A DNA stretch of 64,000 nucleotides from Bacteroides cutis (GTDB taxonomy: Bacteria > Bacteroidota > Bacteroidia > Bacteroidales > Bacteroidaceae), in contig NZ_OEST01000005.1 of NCBI RefSeq assembly GCF_900241005.1, positions 297,862 to 361,861 of the forward strand, written 5' to 3'. This document shows, one piece after another, positions 37,956-47,356 of this stretch. The position numbers and the translations under genes are program-made. Within the stretch, counting starts at the first letter, position 1. Each line of letters opens with the position of its first letter. The notes under the pieces were generated by a model that did no database searches, was not told the origin of the DNA, and saw only the letters and a program-made list of their open reading frames with translations.

Positions 37956-38282
37956 ATGTCGAAAACGAAGAAGATACTATGTGCGCTTTGTTCCATCATC
38001 CCCTGTTCGGCTCTGGCGAAAAGTGGCAGCGTGAATTACAGTTGGGGGGCGGATGCGCTGGCGACGATGCACGACTACGTGGTAACGATGATGTTCTACG
38101 TCCAAGCTCTCTGTTGTGCCATCGCCGGGATTTGTGTGATTGTGTCCGGATTCCAGATTTACGTAAAGATGAACACGGGCGAGGACGGTATTACCAAGTC
38201 CGTCGTAACGCTTGTGGGCGCGTGCCTGTTCCTGATCGGTGCCTTCCTTGTCTTTCCTGCCTTTTTCGGCTATCGCATATAG
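37956..38282 (+). CDS. DUF4134/TraE-like small membrane protein (copy 1)
   Basis: The 108-residue protein has a signal peptide and two membrane helices (about 45-66 and 80-104), with the pattern YVVTMMFYVQALCCAIAGICVIVSGFQIYVKMNTGEDGITKSVVTLVGACLFLIGAFLVFP. This is the layout of VirB2-type pilins and of the DUF4134 (TraE) family. It resembles the next gene product, so the operon has two pilin-like genes. Confidence 0.75.
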   Translation: MSKTKKILCALCSIIPCSALAKSGSVNYSWGADALATMHDYVVTMMFYVQALCCAIAGICVIVSGFQIYVKMNTGEDGITKSVVTLVGACLFLIGAFLVFPAFFGYRI

Positions 38283-38356
38283 AAACGGGATGCAGGAATG
38301 AGGTGCCGCCATAACGATTCGAAAGAACTGCAATACTTACCCTAAAATAAATAATC

Positions 38357-38722
38357 ATGTTTCAAAAAACAAAAAGACAAATGAAAAGAATGTTTTCTGC
38401 TAAAAAGGTACAGATGCTCACACTGATGTTGCTGTGTGGCACGACGGCCGTCATGGCCCAAAACTCCGCAGGCGATTACTCCGCCGGTACGACCGCACTG
38501 GCGACCGTGACGGAGGAAATCGCCAAGTACGTCCCCGTCATGGTCAAACTGTGTTACGCCATTGCCGGTGTAGTGGCTATCGTAGGCGCTATCTCGGTGT
38601 ACATCGCCATGAACAACGAGGAACAGGACGTGAAGAAAAAGATTATGATGATCGTTGGCGCATGTATTTTCTTAATCGCTGCCGCACAAGCACTTCCGAT
38701 GTTCTTCGGTATCGGCGCATAA
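38357..38722 (+). CDS. traE: TraE-type (DUF4134) pilin-like protein (copy 2)
   Basis: The 121-residue product has a signal peptide ending near AVMAQ, a short mature N-terminus and two helices (IAKYVPVMVKLCYAIAGVVAIVGAISVYIAMNNEEQDVKKKIMMIVGACIFLIAAAQALPMFFG). It is the standard TraE form and probably the VirB2-like pilus subunit. ATG 38381 and 38390 are alternative starts. It lies 12 bases before the TraF gene. Confidence 0.85.
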   Translation: MFQKTKRQMKRMFSAKKVQMLTLMLLCGTTAVMAQNSAGDYSAGTTALATVTEEIAKYVPVMVKLCYAIAGVVAIVGAISVYIAMNNEEQDVKKKIMMIVGACIFLIAAAQALPMFFGIGA

Positions 38723-38734
38723 CCCTCCCGCACG

Positions 38735-39031
38735 ATGAAAGGCAAGGACGAACGCTATCCCGACTACCCGCTGTTCAAGGGCCTGCAACGGCCTTTGGAG
38801 TTCATGGGTATTCAGGGACGCTACATCTACTGGGCGGCGGGCGTTGCCGGCGGAGCCATCGTCGGATTTATCATCGCCTACTGCCTCGTGGGTTTCGTGG
38901 CCGGACTGGTCGTGCTGGTTGCGGTCGTCTCGACGGGTATTGCGCTTATCATGCTCAAACAGCGGAAAGGGCTGCATACCAAGAAAGACGGTCGCGGAGT
39001 GTATATCTACGCCCACTCGAAGAAACTGTGA
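38735..39031 (+). CDS. traF: TraF-type (DUF4133) VirB3-like protein
   Basis: This 98-residue inner-membrane protein has the DUF4133 pattern: YPLFKGLQRPLEFMGIQGRYIYW, then two helices (about 32-72) and a basic tail. VirB3 proteins partner with the VirB4 ATPase, which is the next gene. Confidence 0.88.
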   Translation: MKGKDERYPDYPLFKGLQRPLEFMGIQGRYIYWAAGVAGGAIVGFIIAYCLVGFVAGLVVLVAVVSTGIALIMLKQRKGLHTKKDGRGVYIYAHSKKL

Positions 39032-39086
39032 GAAGAAAAGAAAAACCATCACGGGCAACGTGTGGTCTTGTTGAATGTTGAACGCG

Positions 39087-39124
39087 GGCCGGCCGCCTGA
39101 AATCCGGGTGGACCGGCCTTTTTT
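39087..39124 (+). terminator. GC-rich hairpin with T-tract between traF and traG
   Basis: GGCCGG(C)CGCC pairs with GGTGG(A)CCGGCC around a loop and is followed by TTTTTT. It lies in the 106-base gap between two genes that must both be expressed, so it may attenuate rather than end the operon. It also lies inside the longest possible traG reading (from 39075), which argues for the ATG at 39138. Confidence 0.7.
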
Positions 39125-39137
39125 ATTGTATTTTGAA

Positions 39138-41843
39138 ATGACCTTGTACATCATTCTACTTTTTATCGCCTTGTGTGCCGGCATGGCCCTGTCGGTCTAT
39201 GCGTTCGGTACCGGAGGCAAGCGTAAGCGTATCTTTCAGGACATCTATTTTTCTGTGGAAGATACGAACGGCGTGGGCGTGCTGTACACCAAGACGGGCG
39301 AATATTCAGCCATCCTGAAAATAGAGAATCCCGTGCAGAAATACTGTGCGAACATCGACAGCTACTACGAGTTCACGCACCTTTTCACCGCCCTCGCGCA
39401 GACGCTCGGCGAAGGATATGCCCTGCACAAACAGGACATCTTCATCCGGAAACAGTTCGAGAACGAGACGGGGGACAAACACGAGTTCCTCTCATCGGCC
39501 TACTTCCGTTACTTCAAGGGGCGTAACTATACGGACAGCTTGTGTTACCTGACCATCACGCAGGAGGCGAAGAAGAGCCGCCTGTTCTCGTTCGACAACA
39601 AGAAGTGGCGCGACTTTCTGGTCAAGATACGCAAAGTGCATGACCAGCTGCACGATGCCGGGGTACAGGCCAGGTTCCTGAACAAAGCCGAAGCGAGCGA
39701 ATACGTGGACCGCTATTTCGCCATGAACTTCAAGGAGCGGATCGTGTCGATGACCAACTTCAAGGCGGACGACGAAACGGTCTCGATGGGCGACAAACGC
39801 TGCAAGGTATATAGCCTTGTCGATGTGGACTGTGCCGCACTGCCCTCACTGATACGGCCTTACACCAATATAGAGGTCAATAACACGGATATGCCCGTGG
39901 ACCTGCTGGCTGCCATCGACAACATTCCGAATGCGGAGACGGTCGTCTATAACCAGATTGTCTTCCTGCCCAACCAGAAAAGGGAACTGGCCCTGCTGGA
40001 CAAAAAGAAGAACCGGCACGCCAGTATTCCCAATCCGAGCAACCAGATGGCCGTGGAGGACATCAAGCGGGTGCAGGAGGTCATCGCGCGGGAAAGCAAG
40101 CAGCTCGTGTACACCCATTTCAACCTGATCGTCGCCGTACCGGCCGATACGGACCTGCAAAAATGCACGAACCACTTGGAGAATGCTTTCGGACGTATGG
40201 GTATCCATATTTCCAAAAGGGCGTACAACCAACTGGAACTGTTCGTGAACTCGTTTCCGGGTAACTGTTACGGCATGAACGAGGACTATGACCGCTTCCT
40301 GACGCTGGGTGACGCGGCGATGTGTCTGATGTATAAGGAGCACATACAGCACAGCGAGGAGACACCGCTGAAAATCTACTACACAGACCGCCAAGGCGTG
40401 CCGGTGGCTATCGACATCACGGGAAAGGAGGGGAAAAACAAGCTGACGGACAACTCGAACTTTTTCTGTCTCGGTCCTTCGGGCAGCGGCAAGAGCTTCC
40501 ACATGAACTCTGTCGTGCGCCAGTTGTACGAGCAAGGAACGGACGTGGTGATGGTCGATACGGGTAACAGCTACGAGGGACTTTGCGAATACCTCGGCGG
40601 CAAGTACATTTCCTATACCGAGGAAAGACCGATTACGATGAACCCATTCCGCATCAATCGGGCGGAAATGAATGTGGAGAAGACGGGCTTCCTGAAAAAC
40701 CTCGTGCTGCTCATCTGGAAAGGCTCGCAGGGTACGGTCACAAAGACAGAGGACCGCCTGATAGAACAGGTCATCACGGAGTATTACGACACTTATTTCA
40801 ATGGGTTCGACGGCTTCACACCCCTGCAACGGGAGGATTTGCGTAAGGGGCTGCTCATCGACGACCGTAACCATGCCGAGAAGCAGGACGAGGACGAAGG
40901 AGAGCGGACCGGGCGTATCGAGCGCATGATCGACGAGATGGAACGCCGCCGTAAGGAGTTGAAAGTGGAAGAGCTGTCGTTCAACTCGTTCTATGAATTT
41001 TCCGTGCAGCGCATCCCCGACATCTGTGCCGAAAACCATATTTCGGGCATCGACATATCGACGTACCGTTACATGATGAAGGACTTCTATCGGGGCGGCA
41101 ATCATGAAAAGACGCTGAACGAGAACATGGACAGTTCATTGTTCGATGAGACGTTCATCGTCTTCGAAATTGACAGTATAAAGGATGATCCTCTCCTGTT
41201 CCCTCTTGTCACACTGATTATCATGGATGTATTCTTACAGAAGATGCGTATCAAGAAGAACCGCAAAGTCCTGGTCATAGAGGAAGCGTGGAAGGCCATT
41301 GCCAGCCCGCTCATGGCCGAATACATCAAGTTTATGTACAAGACGGCCCGTAAGTTCTGGGCCTCGGTCGGCGTGGTGACGCAGGAGATACAGGACATCA
41401 TCGGCAGCCCTATCGTCAAGGAAGCCATCATCAACAACTCCGACGTGGTGATGCTGCTTGACCAGAGCAAGTTCCGCGAGCGGTTCGATGAAATCAAGGC
41501 TATTCTCGGACTTACCGACGTGGACTGCAAAAAGATATTCACCATCAACCGGCTGGAAAACAAGGAAGGGCGCAGCTTCTTCCGAGAGGTGTTCATCCGC
41601 CGGGGGACGACCAGCGGCGTGTACGGCGTGGAAGAACCAAGAGAGTGTTACATGACCTACACCACCGAGCGGGCGGAGAAAGAAGCCCTGAAACTCTACA
41701 AGCGGGAATTGCGGTGCAGCCATCAGGAAGCTATCGAGGCGTACTGTCGGGATTGGAACGCCAGCGGTATCGGAAAATCCCTGCCGTTCGCCCAAAAGGT
41801 CAACGAGGCCGGGCGGATATTGAACCTTCATGTAAAACAATAA
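39138..41843 (+). CDS. traG: TraG-family conjugation ATPase (VirB4-like)
   Basis: This 901-residue ATPase powers assembly of the mating pore. One or two N-terminal membrane helices (MTLYIILLFIALCAGMALSVYAFG) are followed by the TraG_N region (FQDIYFSVEDTNGVGVLYTKTGEYSAILKIENP) and a P-loop domain with Walker A GPSGSGKS near 445-452 and Walker B KVLVIEEAWKAI near 710-720. The conserved FWASVGVVTQEIQDI and NNSDVVMLLDQSKF segments follow. The length is normal. ATG 39138 is chosen because the earlier TTG-type reading crosses a terminator. Confidence 0.95.
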   Translation: MTLYIILLFIALCAGMALSVYAFGTGGKRKRIFQDIYFSVEDTNGVGVLYTKTGEYSAILKIENPVQKYCANIDSYYEFTHLFTALAQTLGEGYALHKQDIFIRKQFENETGDKHEFLSSAYFRYFKGRNYTDSLCYLTITQEAKKSRLFSFDNKKWRDFLVKIRKVHDQLHDAGVQARFLNKAEASEYVDRYFAMNFKERIVSMTNFKADDETVSMGDKRCKVYSLVDVDCAALPSLIRPYTNIEVNNTDMPVDLLAAIDNIPNAETVVYNQIVFLPNQKRELALLDKKKNRHASIPNPSNQMAVEDIKRVQEVIARESKQLVYTHFNLIVAVPADTDLQKCTNHLENAFGRMGIHISKRAYNQLELFVNSFPGNCYGMNEDYDRFLTLGDAAMCLMYKEHIQHSEETPLKIYYTDRQGVPVAIDITGKEGKNKLTDNSNFFCLGPSGSGKSFHMNSVVRQLYEQGTDVVMVDTGNSYEGLCEYLGGKYISYTEERPITMNPFRINRAEMNVEKTGFLKNLVLLIWKGSQGTVTKTEDRLIEQVITEYYDTYFNGFDGFTPLQREDLRKGLLIDDRNHAEKQDEDEGERTGRIERMIDEMERRRKELKVEELSFNSFYEFSVQRIPDICAENHISGIDISTYRYMMKDFYRGGNHEKTLNENMDSSLFDETFIVFEIDSIKDDPLLFPLVTLIIMDVFLQKMRIKKNRKVLVIEEAWKAIASPLMAEYIKFMYKTARKFWASVGVVTQEIQDIIGSPIVKEAIINNSDVVMLLDQSKFRERFDEIKAILGLTDVDCKKIFTINRLENKEGRSFFREVFIRRGTTSGVYGVEEPRECYMTYTTERAEKEALKLYKRELRCSHQEAIEAYCRDWNASGIGKSLPFAQKVNEAGRILNLHVKQ

Positions 41844-41867
41844 CAATCAAATCATCAATTACAGAAA

Positions 41868-42278
41868 ATGGAAAAGATAGACATCAGCCAAAGTGTGAAG
41901 ACACTTGAGTTCGGGAGCAAATATGAAGCCCGTATCCAACGGATATTCCGTGAGTTCGACATCAAAACCATCCGGGATTTGTGCCAATGGCCCGGAAAGG
42001 ACTTGGTAAGGGTACGCGACATGGGAAGAAAAAGCATCGAGGAAATAGAGGATGTTCTGGAAAGGTACAATCTCCGGTTGGGAATGCCCGGTAAGGAACT
42101 GGACGAATACGCCGGTATCGGAAATTCCGTGCAGGACGAGGAAGAAGAGGCGAAGTGGGAACAACGCAGGTACGAGATAGCCAAGGAGGTATTCATACAC
42201 CACCGTCTGGTGGCAAATTCCGCCGTATATGAGGCCGACGAACTGATACGTGCACTAAGAGGCATGACGCGCCGTTGA
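41868..42278 (+). CDS. RNA-polymerase alpha-CTD-like helix-hairpin protein
   Basis: The 136-residue protein begins with a domain (about 6-72) resembling the C-terminal domain of the RNA polymerase alpha subunit: SVKTLEFGSKYEARIQRIFREFDIKTIRDLCQW, then GKDLVRVRDMGRKSIEEIEDVLERYNLRLGM. The pattern of helix-hairpin-helix 'xLxxxxGxGxKSxxEIxxxL' is kept. The C-terminal half is helical and charged, without a known domain. There is no assembly (NTD) part. It lies 24 bases after traG and 30 before the next transfer gene. A regulator that contacts promoter DNA or other transcription factors is possible. Confidence 0.75.
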   Translation: MEKIDISQSVKTLEFGSKYEARIQRIFREFDIKTIRDLCQWPGKDLVRVRDMGRKSIEEIEDVLERYNLRLGMPGKELDEYAGIGNSVQDEEEEAKWEQRRYEIAKEVFIHHRLVANSAVYEADELIRALRGMTRR

Positions 42279-42308
42279 CGGGGGCTGTTTTTAACCGGGG
42301 AGGAATCC

Positions 42309-44867
42309 ATGATGAAACGGCTGTCACTTATCCTTATGCTCCTGTCGCTCGTTGTCGTACAGCACATCCACGCGCAGTATTACAGCGTGAACTACGATGC
42401 GCGTACCGTGGCGGCAATGGCTACCGCTTTCGGTACGGAAGCCGTGGCGGAAAGCTATTACCGGGAGCAGGTCGATGACATACTCAAGCACTACAATGCG
42501 GCGGAAGTGGCCACGGCGGGGATTTTTGCCTCCAAGTTCTTGGAGCATAAAGCCTTTTCCGACCTCGGTATCTGGAACAGCAGTACGGAGAACTACTACT
42601 ACCGCCGCATTTACCGCATGGTCTCGGAGAAGATCATACCCAAGATATGGGTGGTGGCGAAACTGATGCTCCGCTCACCGCAAACGGCTATCTACTGGGG
42701 CAGCTACCTGATGAAAATCTGCGACGAAACGAAAAGCCTGTGTATGCAGTTCGAGAGTGTAGTGACGAACAGCACGTTGGGCTTTTCGGACATCGTGTTT
42801 CTGGAAATCAACCGGAACATCGCCCCTCTGTTGAAACTCTCGGAGATAGGCGACATCGACTGGCAGCACATGCTGGACGACATCGCCAGCGTGCCGGGCA
42901 ATTTCACCAAGGAGAACCTGCAACACGACATCGACAACCTCTACAACATGGGTGTCGGTCTCGCCTCGGCAGGTATCGGGAACATTGGTGACGCCCTGTT
43001 GCAAACCAGTTCGTTCCATGAGCTGATGGGCGGCAGGGTCAGCAAGGTCATCGACCTGTATGACCATTACGGTGCGCTCTTCGAGCAGGCGGAGCATGAC
43101 CTCGGCGGCCTGCTGATTGACATGGTGGGCGGTGAGGACAACGTGGCGGGACTGTTCGATTTCAGCAACTACGACCTTACCTCCTGGATGACGGACTATC
43201 TGGACGAGACGGCGGGAAACTACTACACGCAACGGTGGTATATCGCCCGGCGTGAGCAAGGGAGTATCGCCTTGTGCGACTACTACCCGCCGACGGACGA
43301 TAACAGCATACTGAACGGCGGCGAATGGACGCGTTTCGAGACAACCGATCCCGACTTTTATCCCAATGCCTCGCAACGGGAGCAGGCGCTCGCCAATTCG
43401 GAACGGTACGCCGGTTGGTCGAGAAGCCGGGTACAGCAGCTCAACAACCAGAATGACGGCTATACCTATAGTATCAACTACTGGCAGAACGGCTATATCA
43501 TCAGCCGGGGCGGCAAACAGACGAAGAAGGCATACGCCTACGAAATCCATGTGAAGAAAAGCTGGAACCGGGAAGAGGTCGTCTATGAAGAGGTGTTCGA
43601 TTCCTACTCGATGGACCTGAACACGTTCAAAGCCGGGCTTAACGCCCGACTCTCGGAGTTCAACGACAACGAGGAAGGTTATACCTATTATATAGCTTCT
43701 GACGCGCGGAACTATTATCAGGCGACGGACGCCGCGAAATTGCAAGGCTGCGAGAGCGTGACCATCAGTGTAACCTGTTCGGACGGGGCTACGCTCGGTC
43801 AGGGCACGACGCAGTACAAGTGCCGAACGTGCGGCAAATCCCTGAACGCCCATTCAAAGGAGTGTGCCATGCAGACCACGGTTACGGAGAACGAACTGGA
43901 CTTGTCCGAGCTGGACGCCATGCTGCAGGAGGCAGAGAATCAGGTAGCCGCCATCCAGTCGCAAATCAACGCGTTGGAGAGCGAGAATGCCGACCTGCTG
44001 AAAAAAATCGCCGAGGCAAGCGTGGAAGATGCGGCGGTGTACCGGCAGCAGTACAACGCGAACAAGACACAGATAGACCGCCTGAAAAGCGAGCTGTCCG
44101 AATGGCAGAAGAAACAACGGGAATACACCGACGCGAAAACCGAGGCGGCGGGCGATAACGATGTGGCAACAGACGACTATTACCGCATACCGGCCATCAT
44201 GCAGGACTGCAAGACGGCTTACAGCCTGTCGTGGCAGGACGGCGGGGCGTGGAACGGCTACACCTATGTCCGTAAGGCGACCATGCCGAACATCAACGGG
44301 GTCATCACGTTCAAGGCGACGGTCTCGATAGCCCGCAAACCGAAATATTTCCTCGGTATCAAGATACACCGTGCCATCGTGCAGATCAGTTGGGAACTGA
44401 CCACGGAATACACCGACACGTATGTGGCCGACGTGCTGACGCTCGACCCTAACCTGTCGGACGCGGAGAAAACGAAACTGGTGAACGACCGTATTGCGGA
44501 GATTGCACGAGAGCATCCTTCGTGCAAGATCACGACGGAATATGCCCGTACCCCACCATTGGAAGAGACTCCGACCGGGGAGGTGTACCATCTGCTGTGG
44601 TCAAGCGACCGGCTCGAAATCGCACGGGAAGTGGATTCCCGGATTACGATGATATATGCCGACCTCGTGTCACTGGAGAAGATGATGCACTACAAACGGA
44701 GCATCATCGACGTGCTGAAGGACGTGCTGCCCGAATTGGATATGGACGAGGGACGCAGGCTGACGCTCGTGGAGGAATGCCACGAACGCTGGGTGGAGAA
44801 TGCGCGGAACCTGCGGAGCGGAAACGGCAGGAACGGCAAAGGCAGCGGAAAGGAGGTGCGGCCATGA
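42309..44867 (+). CDS. large secreted transfer-operon protein of unknown function (852 aa)
   Basis: The protein has a signal peptide (1-22, ending HIHAQ) and an N-terminal helical part (about 25-300) that looks like the body of TraI/VirB5-like partners. A central beta-rich part (about 300-500) follows, containing a Cys4 knuckle candidate (YKCRTCGKSLNAHSKECAM, about 500-518). A coiled coil (about 530-605, LDAMLQEAENQVAAIQSQINALE...) and a C-terminal domain with SWELTTEYTDTYVADVLTL come last. I know no function. ATG 42312 is equally possible. The stop overlaps the next start (ATGA). Confidence 0.7.
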   Translation: MMKRLSLILMLLSLVVVQHIHAQYYSVNYDARTVAAMATAFGTEAVAESYYREQVDDILKHYNAAEVATAGIFASKFLEHKAFSDLGIWNSSTENYYYRRIYRMVSEKIIPKIWVVAKLMLRSPQTAIYWGSYLMKICDETKSLCMQFESVVTNSTLGFSDIVFLEINRNIAPLLKLSEIGDIDWQHMLDDIASVPGNFTKENLQHDIDNLYNMGVGLASAGIGNIGDALLQTSSFHELMGGRVSKVIDLYDHYGALFEQAEHDLGGLLIDMVGGEDNVAGLFDFSNYDLTSWMTDYLDETAGNYYTQRWYIARREQGSIALCDYYPPTDDNSILNGGEWTRFETTDPDFYPNASQREQALANSERYAGWSRSRVQQLNNQNDGYTYSINYWQNGYIISRGGKQTKKAYAYEIHVKKSWNREEVVYEEVFDSYSMDLNTFKAGLNARLSEFNDNEEGYTYYIASDARNYYQATDAAKLQGCESVTISVTCSDGATLGQGTTQYKCRTCGKSLNAHSKECAMQTTVTENELDLSELDAMLQEAENQVAAIQSQINALESENADLLKKIAEASVEDAAVYRQQYNANKTQIDRLKSELSEWQKKQREYTDAKTEAAGDNDVATDDYYRIPAIMQDCKTAYSLSWQDGGAWNGYTYVRKATMPNINGVITFKATVSIARKPKYFLGIKIHRAIVQISWELTTEYTDTYVADVLTLDPNLSDAEKTKLVNDRIAEIAREHPSCKITTEYARTPPLEETPTGEVYHLLWSSDRLEIAREVDSRITMIYADLVSLEKMMHYKRSIIDVLKDVLPELDMDEGRRLTLVEECHERWVENARNLRSGNGRNGKGSGKEVRP

Positions 44868-45586
44868 AACGTGCCCTGCTGATGGCAGTCGTGCTGCTGG
44901 CTCTCCTGCCCGGCATTGCCAAGGCGCAATGGACGTTCGACATCGTGTCGGTAGAAGCCTACATCAACGACCACAAGAAGCAACGCAGCCTGCTGCTGGC
45001 CCGCAGTACGCTGGAATACAGCAACAAGCTGCTGCACGAGTACAGCCGCAAAGAGGTCGGCGAGTACAAGGAACTGAATGTGGACTTGGACCGCTACACC
45101 CGTGCCTTCGACGTCATCGACGTGATGTACCAGTCCTTGCGGACGGTGCTGAACGTGAAAAGCACCTATACGGCGGTCAGCGACCGTATCGGCGATTACA
45201 AGAGACTGCTGGAGGACTTCAACGATAGAATCGTGAAACGGGGGCGCATCGACCCCGGCGATGCCGTGATACTGGCCATCAACGAAAAGGCAATACGGGA
45301 CATCGCCGATGACGGGAAACAGCTTTACAAATCGGTCAGTGACCTCGTGCTGTATGCCACAGGGGCGGCAGAATGTTCGACCTCCGACCTGCTGATGGTG
45401 CTGGAAGCGGTGAACACGTCGCTGGACGACATCGAGCGGCACCTGAACCGGGCGTATATCGAGACGTGGCGGTACATACAGGTGCGCATCGGTTACTGGA
45501 AAGCGAAGATTTACCGTCCCAAGGTCAAGGAGATTATCGACGGGGCTTTCGGACGATGGCGCAAAGCGGGACGGCTGGATTATTAA
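44864..45586 (+). CDS. secreted helical conjugation protein (TraI/VirB5 position)
   Basis: The 240-residue product has a signal peptide (1-22, GIAKAQ) and an all-helical mature part (RSTLEYSNKLLHEYSRKEVGEYKELNVDLDRYTRAFDVIDVMYQSL...). It occupies the place of TraI (DUF4141) in CTnDOT-type operons and has the same size and signal, but sequence likeness is weak. Longer in-frame readings upstream overlap the previous gene and lack a signal peptide. Translational coupling (ATGA) fixes the start. Confidence 0.78.
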   Translation: MKRALLMAVVLLALLPGIAKAQWTFDIVSVEAYINDHKKQRSLLLARSTLEYSNKLLHEYSRKEVGEYKELNVDLDRYTRAFDVIDVMYQSLRTVLNVKSTYTAVSDRIGDYKRLLEDFNDRIVKRGRIDPGDAVILAINEKAIRDIADDGKQLYKSVSDLVLYATGAAECSTSDLLMVLEAVNTSLDDIERHLNRAYIETWRYIQVRIGYWKAKIYRPKVKEIIDGAFGRWRKAGRLDY

Positions 45587-45741
45587 CGAACGATAAAAGG
45601 GAAAGAAGGCAAACTATCTACAGGTTAGAGTTTGACTTCCATGCCATCGACATCGGGAAATAAAAACAGAGAAAGAATTTTTAGTACAAACAAGCCTATT
45701 GGGATTATACCAAGGGATAAAAAGACATTCAGATTGATGCA

Positions 45742-46500
45742 ATGGAAAAGATTGTTTTTGCAAAAGACATTACGTTATATAAGGCCGATTGTCTTGAAGT
45801 GATGCCTTTTCTTCCGGAATCAAGCATTGATTTGGTTTTATGCGATCCCCCTTTTGGAATTACAGCTTCACAGTGGGATAAAATAATACCATTCCCGGAA
45901 ATGTGGAAAGAGATCAGGAGAGTCAGGAAAGAAAATGCACCTACGGTCTTATTTGGCAGCGAACCGTTCAGCAGCTTTCTACGCTGCGGCAATTTAGATG
46001 AATTTAAATATGACTGGGTTTGGGAAAAGTCAAAAGCAAGCAATTTTCTTCTCGCTAAAAAACAACCTCTAAAAGCACATGAGCTAATAAGTGTCTTTGG
46101 CAAAGGCAGAACCCCTTATTATCCAATCATGGAGGAAGGCGAGCCTTACGGGAACCGCACGAAGAGAGGAAGCAATTGGACAGGGATAAACAATGTACCC
46201 AATCCTACATTCAGGCATGAAAACAAAGGGACAAGATATCCACGAAGTGTGATATACTTCAAAACAGCGGAATCGGAAGGCAAAACGATTCATGTCAACC
46301 AAAAGCCGATTGCATTATTGGAGTATCTGATAAAAACATACACAAAGGAAGGAGATACTGTCCTTGATTTTGCTTCGGGGAGCATGAGCACCGCAATTGC
46401 CTGTATCTATACGAATAGAAAATGTATTTGCATTGAAAAAGACGAGACATATTTCTCGCAAGGAGAGAAACGAGTCAGGAATGAATACCAATATTTATGA
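45742..46500 (+). CDS. orphan N6/N4-type DNA methyltransferase 1
   Basis: The 252-residue enzyme of the N6_N4_Mtase type has the catalytic motif DPPFGIT (35-41) before the SAM-binding motif (GDTVLDFASGSMSTAIA, about 204-220). It also contains NQKPIALLEYLIKTYTKEGD, the usual motif that precedes the SAM site. No restriction gene is adjacent. The gene is visibly more AT-rich than the transfer genes around it and is flanked by 155 and 75 non-coding bases, so it appears to be a later insertion. It could protect element DNA in new hosts. The target sequence is unknown. Confidence 0.87.
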   Translation: MEKIVFAKDITLYKADCLEVMPFLPESSIDLVLCDPPFGITASQWDKIIPFPEMWKEIRRVRKENAPTVLFGSEPFSSFLRCGNLDEFKYDWVWEKSKASNFLLAKKQPLKAHELISVFGKGRTPYYPIMEEGEPYGNRTKRGSNWTGINNVPNPTFRHENKGTRYPRSVIYFKTAESEGKTIHVNQKPIALLEYLIKTYTKEGDTVLDFASGSMSTAIACIYTNRKCICIEKDETYFSQGEKRVRNEYQYL

Positions 46501-46575
46501 CAGTAAAGGAAGCTCAAAAAAAGTATGACTATACGATATAAATAACTGTAAAATAATGAATAACCGGAAATTAAT

Positions 46576-47343
46576 ATGAACAGAACTCTCTTACTCATGG
46601 CGGTTGCAGCAGTTGCAACGAGCGGTGTCAAGGCGCAGTCGGTTACTTACAACCATGACTCGCCGAAACAGAACCAGATTACGGTTATGGAAACCGGTAC
46701 GGGCGCTCTGTCGCCCGAACTTTATTACACGCTGCTGCACAACAAGTACAAGAAGTCGGCGGCAAGCAAGAACAAACTGTCGTTCCGCACGCTGGCGGGT
46801 GTGAACCTGTACAACCAGACAGACGAGGCGGAAGCCATCGACTCGGCACTGGTCAAGCGGGCCGAAATCGAGGCACTGAATGTAGCCGACCGGCAGATTG
46901 ACCTCGCGTGGCTGGCCGAGGGCGATAAGATAAACGCTCAAATGGAACGGCTTCAGCGCAACATCGACCGCATCCCCCTTGCCGGGGGCACAACGGACGA
47001 CAGGGAGCGGTGGACGGAATACTACCACGTCTACCAGTGCGCCATTGACGCTACGAAGGACGCCTACATGCCCAACGCACAACGGAAGAAAGAGTACCTG
47101 CGAATCTACGAGGACGTGGTACGGCAGAACGAGATTCTGGTCGGCTACCTTGCCCGAAGACAGAACGCCACGGTTGCGAACGGGCTGCTGAATGCAACCG
47201 CCGACCGGAGACTGGACAAGGGCGGTATCGTCCGCGAGGCGATGGGCCGGTGGAACGAATCGCGTTCCGCCGTGCGAGGGGCGCAATCGGGCGGCGAAAC
47301 TGATACGGGAGACGGAGACGAGACGGTAAACAGAAAGAACTAA
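46576..47343 (+). CDS. secreted transfer-operon protein (DUF5045-like)
   Basis: The 255-residue protein has a signal peptide (1-20, GVKAQ) and a helical mature part with SPELYYTLLHNKYKKSAASKNKLSFRTLAG, which reminds me of the DUF5045 family found in Bacteroides conjugation loci. The acidic tail (GGETDTGDGDETVNRKN) is low-complexity. It precedes traJ by 13 bases. A structural role in the pore is inferred from position only. Confidence 0.7.
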   Translation: MNRTLLLMAVAAVATSGVKAQSVTYNHDSPKQNQITVMETGTGALSPELYYTLLHNKYKKSAASKNKLSFRTLAGVNLYNQTDEAEAIDSALVKRAEIEALNVADRQIDLAWLAEGDKINAQMERLQRNIDRIPLAGGTTDDRERWTEYYHVYQCAIDATKDAYMPNAQRKKEYLRIYEDVVRQNEILVGYLARRQNATVANGLLNATADRRLDKGGIVREAMGRWNESRSAVRGAQSGGETDTGDGDETVNRKN

Positions 47344-47356
47344 AAACACACAACGT

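Noticed and set aside
39846..41105. Long antisense frame inside traG
   Set aside because: Long antisense frames are expected opposite GC-rich coding sequence; the sense strand has full VirB4 motifs.
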